Below, piece by piece: positions 10,331 to 18,526 of a stretch of 64,000 bases of DNA (positions within the stretch are counted from its first letter, which is position 1; each line of letters opens with the position of its first letter). Origin of the DNA: an uncultured Thiothrix sp. GTDB lineage: Bacteria; Pseudomonadota; Gammaproteobacteria; Poriferisulfidales; GCA-002705445. The position numbers were made by a program, and so were the translations under genes. Where the stretch lies: positions 155,667-219,666 of the forward strand of contig CACNYJ010000003.1 of the NCBI GenBank assembly GCA_902624655.1, written 5' to 3'. Under the pieces are notes generated by a model that did no database searches, was not told the DNA's origin, and saw nothing but the letters and a program-made list of their open reading frames with translations.

Positions 10331-11845
10331 ATGAAAATCGATTATATCAACGAAATTGAGAATAGTAATGTTTATGATGTGGCTCAAGTTACACCAATAA
10401 CGTTTTTGAGTAAAACATCACATAAGTATGAAAATAAAATCTATTTAAAAAGAGAGGATTTACAACCAATATTCTCATTTAAATGTCGCGGTGCTTATAA
10501 TAAAATTAGCAACTTATCTAGCGAGGATAAATCTAAAGGCATTATTGCAGCTTCTGCTGGTAATCATGCCCAAGGTGTCGCTTTAGCGGCAAGTAAATTA
10601 AAAATTGATGCTGTAATTGTTATGCCGACTACGACGCCCTCGATTAAAATAGAATCTGTAAAGAAATTTGGAGTAAAAGTCATGCTTTTTGGAGATTCTT
10701 TTGACGAAGCTTACGATCACGCACTTCAAATCTCTGAGAACGAGAAAAGAGTATTTATTCATCCTTTTGATGACCCCTTAGTTATTGCAGGCCAAGGAAC
10801 GGTCGCTAAAGAAATAGTTGAGCAAGTAGATGAAAATCCTGAAATTTTTTTCATTCCCGTAGGCGGTGGAGGCCTAATTTCAGGTATGTCCTTATACTTG
10901 AAGACAAAGTATCCAAATTCAAAGATCATAGGGGTCGAATCGGAGGATGCTCCTACTCTTTATACATCGATGAAAAATGGAAAGCCAACTACTTTAGATC
11001 AAGTTGGTTTATTTGTTGATGGATGCGCCGTTAAGAGAATAGGAAATGAAACATTTAGGTTGTCTAGTCAATATGTTGATGATGTTGTGCTTGTATCAAT
11101 TGATGAAACATGTGCTGCAATTAAAGATATCTATGAGGATACAAGAGTCATGTCCGAGCCCGCAGGTGCTTTATCAGTTGCAGGAATGAAAAAATTTATT
11201 CTAGAAAATGATATTAAAAATAATACTATATGTGTTGTTAATTCAGGTGCTAATCTTAATTTTGATAGGCTTAGACATGTTACCGAAAGAGCGGAAGTTG
11301 GGGAAGGAAAAGAACTTCTCCTCTCTGTAAAAATTCCTGAAACTGCAGGAAGTTTCAGATCATTTTGCGAGGTTATTGGCAAACGTAGTATATCTGAGTT
11401 CAATTATAGATATGCAAATGAGAAAACTGCTAATGTTTTTGTGGGGATCAAAACAGATAATATCTCAATTGATAGTGAGAAAATTTTTAACGACTTAAGA
11501 GGAAATAATTACGACTATTTAGACCTAACATTGGATGAAGTTGCAAAGTTACATCTTAGGTATATGGTCGGGGGTAAACCAAGCACTGATATAAATGAAA
11601 AATTATTTAGATTTGAATTTCCAGAAAAACCTGGGGCGCTTCTCAATTTTTTAAATAAAATGCATAAAGATTGGGATATTACACTTTTTCATTATAGAAA
11701 CCATGGGTCAGCTTTTGGAAGAGTTTTGGTCGGCATAAATTTGGGTAATTATAATAAAGATGATCTATCTAATTTTCTTCAAGACTTAGGATATAAGTTT
11801 TCAGATGAGACAGAGAATAAAGGATACTCATCTTTCTTAAAATAA
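10331..11845 (+). CDS. ilvA: Threonine ammonia-lyase, biosynthetic
   Basis: It converts threonine to 2-oxobutanoate, the entry to isoleucine. The PLP lysine lies in FSFKCRGAYNKI (about residue 54) and the phosphate-binding glycine loop in PVGGGGLISG. At 504 residues it has the two C-terminal ACT-like regulatory domains of the feedback-inhibited form (one begins LLLSVKIPETAGSF, the second FRFEFPEKPGALL). A hairpin follows immediately and is shared with the converging histone-like gene. Confidence 0.97.
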   Translation: MKIDYINEIENSNVYDVAQVTPITFLSKTSHKYENKIYLKREDLQPIFSFKCRGAYNKISNLSSEDKSKGIIAASAGNHAQGVALAASKLKIDAVIVMPTTTPSIKIESVKKFGVKVMLFGDSFDEAYDHALQISENEKRVFIHPFDDPLVIAGQGTVAKEIVEQVDENPEIFFIPVGGGGLISGMSLYLKTKYPNSKIIGVESEDAPTLYTSMKNGKPTTLDQVGLFVDGCAVKRIGNETFRLSSQYVDDVVLVSIDETCAAIKDIYEDTRVMSEPAGALSVAGMKKFILENDIKNNTICVVNSGANLNFDRLRHVTERAEVGEGKELLLSVKIPETAGSFRSFCEVIGKRSISEFNYRYANEKTANVFVGIKTDNISIDSEKIFNDLRGNNYDYLDLTLDEVAKLHLRYMVGGKPSTDINEKLFRFEFPEKPGALLNFLNKMHKDWDITLFHYRNHGSAFGRVLVGINLGNYNKDDLSNFLQDLGYKFSDETENKGYSSFLK

Positions 11846-11870
11846 AAAAAGGCCTCTTTCGAGGCCTTTC
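11844..11870. terminator. Bidirectional intrinsic terminator between ilvA and the histone-like gene
   Basis: The stem AAAGGCCTC / GAGGCCTTT surrounds a four-base loop. Seven A bases on the plus-strand left side become the U-run for minus-strand transcripts, so it works best for the histone-like gene. Rightward ilvA transcription meets only three or four T after the stem. Confidence 0.9.
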
Positions 11871-11889
11871 ATATTACATTAGAACGAAA

Positions 11890-12249
11890 CTACTTTTTCC
11901 TTCTTGCTACTTTACGTTTCGTTTTTTTCTTAGCAACTTTTCTTTTAGCTGCTTTTCTCTTTACTTTCTTTTTAGCTACTTTTTTCTTCGCTGTTTTCCT
12001 TTTAGCTACTTTTTTCTTCGCTTTTTTTCTAGTAACCTTCCTTTTTGCAGCTTTTTTCTTTGTTACCTTTTTCTTAGCTGCTTTACGTTTTGTTACTTTC
12101 TTCTTAGCTTTCTTTTTGGTTTTTTTCTTAGCAACTTTTCTTTTAGCTGCTTTACGTTTTGTTACTTTCTTCTTAGCTGCTTTACGAACTACTTTCTTCT
12201 TAGCAGCCTTTTTCCTTACTACCTTTTTCTTCTTACGTTTAATGGCCAT
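11890..12249 (-). CDS. Histone H1-like Lys/Ala/Arg-rich DNA-binding protein
   Basis: A 119-residue protein built from only seven kinds of amino acid (Met, Ala, Ile, Lys, Arg, Val, Thr), with no acidic residue at all. Loose repeats of the type KKVTKRKAAKK and KRKVAKKKT cover its whole length. This composition resembles the C-terminal tail of eukaryotic histone H1 and bacterial AlgP/HctB-like proteins, which bind and compact DNA. The ATG has a strong GGAGG site. It has its own terminator and an unusual T-tract region upstream. The exact repeat number may vary between strains because the DNA repeats are long. The nucleoid role is inferred from composition. Confidence 0.85.
   Translation of the reverse strand: MAIKRKKKKVVRKKAAKKKVVRKAAKKKVTKRKAAKRKVAKKKTKKKAKKKVTKRKAAKKKVTKKKAAKRKVTRKKAKKKVAKRKTAKKKVAKKKVKRKAAKRKVAKKKTKRKVARRKK
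11895..12235. repeat. Tandem imperfect repeats inside the histone-like gene
   Basis: Units such as ttttagctacttttttcttc occur twice in close succession near 11970 and 12000, and another block (tttcttagcaacttttcttt) near 11927 recurs near 12125. The units keep the reading frame. They make the gene prone to in-frame expansion and contraction and to assembly errors. Confidence 0.7.
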
Positions 12250-12326
12250 TTAAATCCTCCAAAACACTTAAAGTTGGTTTAAAGTTAGTCTACAAATAAA
12301 AGTTTAATGATCTAATTATAAAATAC

Positions 12327-12600
12327 AATCTTTTTTTTTGAACAAAATATTGAATTTTTTATAATTATTATAAAAAAATGAAGAAATAATTTTTTTTTGC
12401 ATTTTTTTTACTTCTTTTTGGTTAATTAATTTTTTATTTGTTGTTTTTTTGCTTATTTGTCTACAATTTTCTTAATTTTTGCTTAAAAAATTTTTTTTTT
12501 ACGTTTTTTATTCATTTTTTTTCGTTTTTTTAACTTTTTTTACTTTTTTTTAATTTTTTTTCAAATTTAAGTGATTTTTCTTATTTTTTGTTTTTAAATT
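12327..12600. other. Gene-free T-tract region with about 10-bp phasing
   Basis: This stretch upstream of the histone-like gene holds no reading frame. It is made of many T-runs of 5-10 bases. From about 12504 to 12561, consecutive T-runs are centred near 12506, 12518, 12527, 12538, 12547 and 12557, close to one helical turn apart. Phased A/T tracts of this kind bend DNA. It could be a curved upstream region, a binding platform for the adjacent histone-like protein, or a slippage-prone remnant. The rest of the spacer (12250-12326) contains only the gene's ribosome site and AT-rich leader. Confidence 0.6.
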
Positions 12601-12645
12601 TATTTTATTTGAGATATATAAAGAATATGGTACTGAATTGCTAGG

Positions 12646-12824
12646 AAATACCGGTGTACCGTTACTATTAATTTTCCTTGAACCCTTAAGCTCAAGTGGG
12701 TTTGATACTAAAGTATTAGGCTTCCTAAATAATTAGGCTTGCACACCTACTCTAAGATACTCAATCCCTATTTATAAATTAGGAACAAAGATTTAATAAT
12801 AGTATCGAGTACACCAGTACTTTT
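12646..12824 (-). ncRNA. ssrS: 6S RNA
   Basis: The minus strand directly after zapA, the usual 6S position in gammaproteobacteria, carries the conserved 3' element ACTTGAGCTTAAGGGTTCAAGG, closely matching the E. coli CUUGAACCAAGGGUUCAAGG, preceded by an AGGAAGCCTAA block like the E. coli AGAAGCCUUAA. The ends can pair: TACTGGTGTAC at the 5' end with GTACACCGGTA at the 3' end gives an 11-bp closing stem with one G-U. The length of about 179 nt matches the 184 nt of E. coli. 6S RNA binds sigma-70 RNA polymerase and mimics an open promoter. The ends are estimated from the closing stem. The usual downstream fau gene is not here but at 52.2 kb. Confidence 0.88.
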
Positions 12825-12827
12825 TTG

Positions 12828-12833
12828 AATATA
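12828..12833 (-). promoter_or_regulatory. Possible -10 box for 6S RNA
   Basis: On the minus strand TATATT lies about five bases before the proposed 6S RNA 5' end. No convincing -35 box is seen, so this is only a positional candidate; transcripts could also come by processing from the zapA mRNA. Confidence 0.35.
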
Positions 12834-12874
12834 TCAAATTAGAAATAATTTAACTAGTAGATAAAATATAAAAA

Positions 12875-13177
12875 TTAATCTAAAATCAAATCGTCAATTT
12901 TATTATTTAGTTCTGATATTTTTTGTTTCGAAGTCGAGTTAAGAGAATTTATCATATCTTTATGACTTAATGAATCCTTTGCAAAATTTAGCGCGGAAAT
13001 AACAGCTATCCTGTCTAATCCTATTGTTTTTCCCTCAGCTTTTGTCTCCATCATTCTATCGTTAAGAAGCTCTGCTGACTTTTTTAGCATTTCTTTCTCA
13101 TTCTCAAAACAGAATACGTCATAGTTTTGATTTAAAATTTTAACAGTAACCGGAATCTTTTTTCTTTGGTCATCCAT
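12875..13177 (-). CDS. zapA: Cell division protein ZapA
   Basis: A 100-residue FtsZ-ring stabiliser. The N-terminal half holds the ZapA fold (KIPVTVKILNQNYDVFC, then EMLKKSAELLNDRM), and the C-terminal half is a predicted coiled coil (DMINSLNSTSKQKISELNNK). Its ATG overlaps the last base of the upstream coiled-coil gene, so translation is coupled, and 6S RNA follows. The arrangement matches other gammaproteobacteria. Confidence 0.93.
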   Translation of the reverse strand: MDDQRKKIPVTVKILNQNYDVFCFENEKEMLKKSAELLNDRMMETKAEGKTIGLDRIAVISALNFAKDSLSHKDMINSLNSTSKQKISELNNKIDDLILD

Positions 13178-13410
13178 TACTGATTGTACTCCAGTGATCG
13201 CAGCCTGTTTATGATTCCTTCGACTTTATTTTGAACTTTTTGATTTTTTTCTTTGATTTTAAATTTTTCAGAAACTTCTCTTTCTTGTCTTTCCTTGAGT
13301 AAGGAATTTTCTTTTTTTAGATCTAGATATTTCTTAGACAACTGATCTATTTTGGCTTCTAATTCGTCTAACTCTTTATTTAAAGTATATATTATGTGAT
13401 CATTATTCAT
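13177..13410 (-). CDS. Small coiled-coil protein of the zapA locus (TIGR02449-like)
   Basis: A 77-residue, almost entirely helical protein. Heptad-like leucines and isoleucines run through KELDELEAKIDQLSKKYLDL and KVQNKVEGIINRLRSLE. A small protein of this kind sits beside zapA in many gammaproteobacteria and is grouped as TIGR02449; ZapB-like behaviour has been suggested by its shape. It is the first gene of the zapA transcript and is divergent from pepP across 84 nt. Confidence 0.8.
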   Translation of the reverse strand: MNNDHIIYTLNKELDELEAKIDQLSKKYLDLKKENSLLKERQEREVSEKFKIKEKNQKVQNKVEGIINRLRSLEYNQ

Positions 13411-13494
13411 ATAAACTATATATTATTCTTGCCAACAATGCAGGTCAATAGGAAATTACATAATTTATAATAATTTTTTAAGGTAAAAGATAGA

Positions 13495-14796
13495 ATGGAG
13501 TTAACGGAACTAAAAAGAAGGCGAAAAGCTCTTGTAAATAAGATGGCTATTAATTCTATTGCTATATTATCATCCGCTAATAGGAATTTCAGAACAAGAG
13601 ATGTGGAAAATCCATTCAGACAAGAAAGTGATTTTCTTTATCTGACTGGAATAAGTGAACCAAATTTACTCTTTGTTATGTTTGAAAAAGATAACGAATT
13701 GCACTCAATTTTATTTAGGGATAATACATCTGAAAAAGAGAAAATTTGGGATGGTGAAAGACTAGATAATTCTGAGATTTTAGACAGTTTTGGATTTACT
13801 GCAGTTTTTAATTATAAAAACTATATTGAAAAGCTTGTTGATTTAATTTCAAATAAAGAAACACTTTATATCGAATCAGGAATAAATGAAGATTTAGATA
13901 ATTTCATCTCAAATAATATTGCAAACAGCTCAATGAATAATAGAACTGGCTTTTCTTTTCCTAAAAAGGTAATCGCTCTACATTCAATTACACAGAAATT
14001 GAGATTAGTAAAATCTCAGTATGAAATTGATTTGGTGAGAAAAGCAGCAGAAGTTTCGGTTCAAGGACATATGGCTGCAATGAAAAAAGCAAAGCCAGGA
14101 ATATATGAATATGAGCTTGACGCAGAAATCAAATATGTCTTTAATAAAAATAATATGCCTTTTGCATACATGTCCATAGTTGGCGGTGGAAACAACGCAT
14201 GTATACTTCATTACATTAAAAATAATTCAATTTTAAATGATAATGATCTTGTTCTTATAGACGCTGCGGCTGAGTGCAATGGTTATGCTTCAGATATCAC
14301 TCGAACTTTTCCAGTGAATGGGAAATTTTCGGAAGAACAAGCGTTAATTTATGATTTAGTTTTAGAGTCACAAGAAAAAGCAATTAATTTCATAAAACCG
14401 GGAATTACATGGGATGAACTTCATAGTATAACCGTACAAACGATATCAAAAGGTTTGATCGAATTAAAAATATTGAAAGAAAGTATCGAAGAGGTCATTA
14501 ATAAAGAACTGTATAAAGACTTTTATATGCATAAAACTGGCCATTGGTTGGGGCTTGATGTTCATGATGTTGGCGAATATGAGAATATTTTATTCGAACC
14601 CGGAATGATTATAACTGTTGAGCCTGGAATTTATATAAATAAATCCAATAGTAATGTCGAAAGAAAATGGAGAGGTATAGGAGTAAGAATTGAGGACGAT
14701 ATATTAGTTACAGACGATGGAAATGAAATTCTTACAAATAAGTTACCAAAAAAAAGAAATCATGTAGAGGAAATTTGTAATAATAATGAAAACTAA
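13495..14796 (+). CDS. pepP: Xaa-Pro aminopeptidase (aminopeptidase P)
   Basis: It removes N-terminal residues that precede proline. The dinuclear metal ligands of the pita-bread fold are all present: D256 (LIDAAAE), D267 (SDITRTF), H350 (KTGHWLG), E376 (TVEPGIY) and E400 (VRIEDD). The N-terminal AMP_N domain begins ELKRRRKALVNKM. Length (433) fits the family. It starts the pepP-ubiH-ubiI operon typical of gammaproteobacteria and overlaps the next gene by 11 nt. Confidence 0.96.
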   Translation: MELTELKRRRKALVNKMAINSIAILSSANRNFRTRDVENPFRQESDFLYLTGISEPNLLFVMFEKDNELHSILFRDNTSEKEKIWDGERLDNSEILDSFGFTAVFNYKNYIEKLVDLISNKETLYIESGINEDLDNFISNNIANSSMNNRTGFSFPKKVIALHSITQKLRLVKSQYEIDLVRKAAEVSVQGHMAAMKKAKPGIYEYELDAEIKYVFNKNNMPFAYMSIVGGGNNACILHYIKNNSILNDNDLVLIDAAAECNGYASDITRTFPVNGKFSEEQALIYDLVLESQEKAINFIKPGITWDELHSITVQTISKGLIELKILKESIEEVINKELYKDFYMHKTGHWLGLDVHDVGEYENILFEPGMIITVEPGIYINKSNSNVERKWRGIGVRIEDDILVTDDGNEILTNKLPKKRNHVEEICNNNEN

Positions 14797-16003
14797 GGTT
14801 GATAAAGACATCATTCTTGTAGGTGCAGGACTTACAGGTTTAACATTTTGTAATTTTCTAAAAGACACAGATATAAAAATTTCTATTTTTGATGTGAATC
14901 CACAAGAATTTTATAATAGTTTTAATGATGATAGGCATATTGTTTTATCAAATACTAGTAAAATAATTCTTTCAAATATGGGTATATGGGGAGAATTAGA
15001 AAGCCATTGTACTGAAATTAAAAACATTCATATCTCAAAGAAACACATCTTCGGATCTACCATTGTGAGGGCCAAGGACGAAAATATTGATAGTTTGGGC
15101 TATCAGATTCCTCTGAAAAGACTATTAAATATGCTTTATGAGAGCATTAGGTCGTCAAAAAATATAAGTGTTTATAGTCAATCAGAAGTGGTAAGTGTTA
15201 TACAGGATGATATTATCAATGTTAAATTTATGAACAATAAAAAAGAGGAAATAATATCATCTCGTGCATTAATATTCACTAGCGGTTCTCAACTGGATAT
15301 AGTAAAAGATTTATTTGAACCTAAAATACAAAAAGACTATAAACAAAATGCCATTGTTTGCGAAATACTTACCAATTCATACGATTCTATTACAGCTTTT
15401 GAAAGATTCACCGACGATGGAATTCTTGGTGTAATTCCTCGAAAAAAAAATTCATGGACATTGATATACTCAACAAATCTCAAAGAATCTAATTATATAT
15501 ACGAGCTTAGTAAATCAAAACTAAAGTATTATTTTCAAAGTCTTTTAGGATCAAAGTGTGGGGAAATAATGGATATTAAAAATCTGGTTTCTTATCCTTT
15601 AAAGCTTAATTTTTATGAAAATTTCACAAATAAAAATACGTGTCTTTTAGGAGACGCAGCACATACACTTCATCCAATTGCAGGACAGAGTTTTAATTTG
15701 TCAGTTCGAGATTGCTTAGAAATTACGAAAACGATAAAAGAATTCTCTAAAGCAGATAATATCAATTTTTCTCATATTTTCTCAGATTATGAGAGTAAGA
15801 GAAGAAAAGAGGTTAAAAGGATAGTAAAATTCACTGACTTTTTATCTACATTCGTTCATGGCCGAAATATAGTAAAAAACAAATTTATTAGTTTATTCCT
15901 TTTAATGATCGATTCAAACAAAGCATTAAGAACTGATGTAATACGCTATTTATTAGGTGTGAATTTTTCGGATAAGTTAATATCGGATATGAAAAATAAA
16001 TGA
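14786..16003 (+). CDS. ubiH: Ubiquinone synthesis FAD monooxygenase, UbiH-like
   Basis: A 405-residue FAD hydroxylase acting on the aromatic ring of the ubiquinone precursor. The dinucleotide motif is DIILVGAGLTGLTF (about residue 8) and the second FAD motif is LLGDAAHTLHPIAGQSFNLS (about residue 290), a good match to UbiH. It is placed between pepP and a second hydroxylase and overlaps both by 11 and 4 nt. The assignment to UbiH rather than UbiI rests on order and the HPIAGQ motif; either paralogue could hydroxylate a different ring position. Confidence 0.85.
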   Translation: MKTKVDKDIILVGAGLTGLTFCNFLKDTDIKISIFDVNPQEFYNSFNDDRHIVLSNTSKIILSNMGIWGELESHCTEIKNIHISKKHIFGSTIVRAKDENIDSLGYQIPLKRLLNMLYESIRSSKNISVYSQSEVVSVIQDDIINVKFMNNKKEEIISSRALIFTSGSQLDIVKDLFEPKIQKDYKQNAIVCEILTNSYDSITAFERFTDDGILGVIPRKKNSWTLIYSTNLKESNYIYELSKSKLKYYFQSLLGSKCGEIMDIKNLVSYPLKLNFYENFTNKNTCLLGDAAHTLHPIAGQSFNLSVRDCLEITKTIKEFSKADNINFSHIFSDYESKRRKEVKRIVKFTDFLSTFVHGRNIVKNKFISLFLLMIDSNKALRTDVIRYLLGVNFSDKLISDMKNK

Positions 16004-17154
16004 AAACAGATATTGTAATAGTTGGGGCAGGTGTAATTGGGATGAGTTTAGCCCTCTCGCTTTCTCAAAGAAATAAGAAAATCTTGATTCTTGAAAGGGA
16101 TATGAAGAAAAGTCATTCAACCAACAGGTTTTACTCTATATCAAATAAGTCAAAAAATTTCTTCAAAGAAATAGAAGTATGGAGTAAGTTTAAATTTATA
16201 AACGAAATAAAAAAAATGCGTATTTTTTATAGAAGTTTTGAAGAAAAAAATAGTCTAAATTTTCACTCTGGTTTACAAAAGATCGGCTTTATTTCACAAA
16301 GTGCTGATATAACAAGCATCCTTTACAAAAAGGTAATGGCAGACAAAAATATTAAACTTATTGATAAAGTAAATCTTAAAAGCGTTATCCAAAGGGATGA
16401 AAATAATTACGAGATAGAATCAAGTAAGTCAGATATTTATTCAGGTGATTATATTTTTAGCTGTGAAGGAACTAACTCCTTTATAAAAGATCAGATAAAT
16501 ATAAAAAATTCGATAAAAGACTATAATTCAAAAGCTTTCGTTTTTAACATCCAAACGGAAAATTCAAATAATAATTCGGCATATCAAATATTTCTTAAGA
16601 ATGGACCAATTGCTTTTCTACCTGTAAGTGATAATGAATTTTCAATTGTTATAAGTATTAGAAATAAATATGATGATTCGAATATTTATTTTAAGGAAAA
16701 TCTTCCATACTATTTAGATCAAATAACAAATGGATATTTTGGAAAAATGAATATTCTTGGTGATGTAATAAACTTTAATTTACTTGGTCATAATTTAAAA
16801 AACTATAAATATAAAAATATTATGTTTGTTGGAGATTCTGCACACTCGGTTCATCCTCTTGCAGGCATGGGTTTGAATTTGGGTTTGTCAGATGTTATTG
16901 AAATTAACAAAGCATTTGATTCACCTATCTACGAATATGGCAATAATAAGTTCTTCGACAAATATGCAAGAAATCAAAAAATCATTAATTCACATGCTAA
17001 GCAACAACTAGAATTAATTGAAAGATTTTATTCAATAGATAATTTTTTTGCTAAAAATTTAATTAATTTTGGAATGTCCGTAATTAACAAAAATGATTTT
17101 TTTAAAAAAAATATTACAAATCATGCTAATCAAAACTTAAGTTTTTTTAATTAA
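16000..17154 (+). CDS. ubiI: Ubiquinone synthesis FAD monooxygenase, UbiI/VisC-like
   Basis: The second FAD hydroxylase of the operon (384 residues). It has DIVIVGAGVIGMSLALSLS at the N-terminus and FVGDSAHSVHPLAGMGLNLG near residue 280. The sequence is more diverged than the first copy: the usual GDAAH is GDSAH and GQG is GMG. Such pairs carry out different hydroxylations of ubiquinone; which position this one serves is not decidable here. The last 4 nt overlap the converging ABC gene. Confidence 0.75.
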   Translation: MKTDIVIVGAGVIGMSLALSLSQRNKKILILERDMKKSHSTNRFYSISNKSKNFFKEIEVWSKFKFINEIKKMRIFYRSFEEKNSLNFHSGLQKIGFISQSADITSILYKKVMADKNIKLIDKVNLKSVIQRDENNYEIESSKSDIYSGDYIFSCEGTNSFIKDQINIKNSIKDYNSKAFVFNIQTENSNNNSAYQIFLKNGPIAFLPVSDNEFSIVISIRNKYDDSNIYFKENLPYYLDQITNGYFGKMNILGDVINFNLLGHNLKNYKYKNIMFVGDSAHSVHPLAGMGLNLGLSDVIEINKAFDSPIYEYGNNKFFDKYARNQKIINSHAKQQLELIERFYSIDNFFAKNLINFGMSVINKNDFFKKNITNHANQNLSFFN

Positions 17155-17846
17155 CCATAATTTATGTAGTTCTTTATTACATCGTTCGTTTTTTTATTAA
17201 GAAATTCTTTTACTCTTCCACTAAATATTATCTCACCTTTATCTAAAAATATTATTTCCTCGCCAATTCTTTTTATTTGTGATATGTCATGAGATGTCAT
17301 AAAAATCTTAGTATCATCTTTTGAAAGATCAGAAATTATACTTTCAATTTCATTTTTATAAACTGGATCAAGTTGAGATGTTGGCTCGTCTAAAAAAATT
17401 ATCTTGGGATTCCCTATTATTGACATAGCAATTGCAACTTTTTGCTTCTCTCCTCCTGATAGATATCTTGCATCCGTCTTGGAAATACTCTCTATATTTA
17501 ACTTTTCAATAATTTTATTTACAGAATTTCTCTCATTTACTCTTTTTTTCTTTGCAACATATAAAATATTTTCAAAAGTTGTTCTATTTAAAAGAATAGG
17601 ATTCTGAAAGACCATAGATTGTTTTTCTTTTATTTCACTTGTATGATTTCTTCCCCAGGTTATGCTATTAGATGGATCATCAATAAGGCCATGCATAAAT
17701 TTAAGTAAAGTTGTTTTACCAGATCCATTATTTCCAGCAATTATTGTAATTTTTTTCTCTTCAGAAAAAATATTTATGTTTTTCAATATTTCATTATCTT
17801 TGACGGTATAAGAAAAATTTTCTATTTTTATTGGTAGAATTTTCAT
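17151..17846 (-). CDS. tupC: Tungstate-type ABC transporter, ATP-binding protein
   Basis: A 231-residue ABC ATPase with Walker A AGNNGSGKTTLL, signature YLSGGEKQKVAIAM, Walker B KIIFLDEPTSQLD and a switch histidine in MTSHDISQI. The start overlaps the permease gene by 4 nt (ATGA), making one transporter. The tungstate assignment comes from the permease, which resembles TupB. There is no substrate-binding protein gene in the unit. Confidence 0.8.
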   Translation of the reverse strand: MKILPIKIENFSYTVKDNEILKNINIFSEEKKITIIAGNNGSGKTTLLKFMHGLIDDPSNSITWGRNHTSEIKEKQSMVFQNPILLNRTTFENILYVAKKKRVNERNSVNKIIEKLNIESISKTDARYLSGGEKQKVAIAMSIIGNPKIIFLDEPTSQLDPVYKNEIESIISDLSKDDTKIFMTSHDISQIKRIGEEIIFLDKGEIIFSGRVKEFLNKKTNDVIKNYINYG

Positions 17847-18526
17847 TTTATTTTTCGTAAAGATTTTATTATTAAAGTTATTATAAAAGAAATTAAGATT
17901 AAAATTAAACCTAAAGCTACAGCCAACTCAATACTTCCCTTACTAGTTTCAAAAGCTATTGCTGTTGTCATAACTCTTGTAAAATGATTTATATTTCCTC
18001 CGACAATCATTACGGCTCCAACCTCAGCGCTAGCTCGCCCAAAACCAGTTAACGTAACAGTTATTAGTGCATAGCGACACTCGTATATTAGGGTCTTAAG
18101 TTTAGAAAAGTTACTAAGATTTAAGGAATTTAAAAATAAATAATAATCTTTATATTTTTTATAAATTTCTTCATAGGTAAGTGAGACTACAATTGGTGTT
18201 ATTAGCAGAGTTTGTGCAACTATCATAGCTGATGGTGTATATAGAATATCTAAAAAACCAAAAATACCTCTTTTCGACACAAGGGTATAGATTATTAATC
18301 CAAGAACAACCGGAGGCATTCCCATAAGCGTGTTAGAAATTAATATCACTATAGATTGTAATTTGTTTCTATACAAAACAAGAAAAGCTCCAAATGGTAT
18401 ACTTATTATTACTGATATAACAAGTGCAGACATTGTTACTTTTAATGACAGGCTTATAATTTCAATTAAATCTTCATTAAGAGTAAAAATTAAGTTAAAA
18501 GCGGTTTCTAAGATGTTACTAAGCAT
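17843..18526 (-). CDS. tupB: Tungstate-type ABC transporter, permease
   Basis: A 227-residue membrane protein with about five hydrophobic segments. NTLMGMPPVVLGLIIYTLVS and the EAA-like loop EVGAVMIVGGNINHFTRVMT followed by AFETSKGSIELAVALG match TupB-type tungstate permeases as I know the family. Tungstate would supply tungsten enzymes such as some formate dehydrogenases or aldehyde oxidoreductases. Close relatives carry molybdate or other anions, so the ion is likely rather than proven. tupA is absent on either side. Confidence 0.8.
   Translation of the reverse strand: MLSNILETAFNLIFTLNEDLIEIISLSLKVTMSALVISVIISIPFGAFLVLYRNKLQSIVILISNTLMGMPPVVLGLIIYTLVSKRGIFGFLDILYTPSAMIVAQTLLITPIVVSLTYEEIYKKYKDYYLFLNSLNLSNFSKLKTLIYECRYALITVTLTGFGRASAEVGAVMIVGGNINHFTRVMTTAIAFETSKGSIELAVALGLILILISFIITLIIKSLRKIK

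Noticed and set aside
11895..12235. Repeats that could be mistaken for a CRISPR array
   Set aside because: The repeats keep a reading frame, are imperfect, have no unique spacers and encode a Lys/Ala protein with its own ribosome site.
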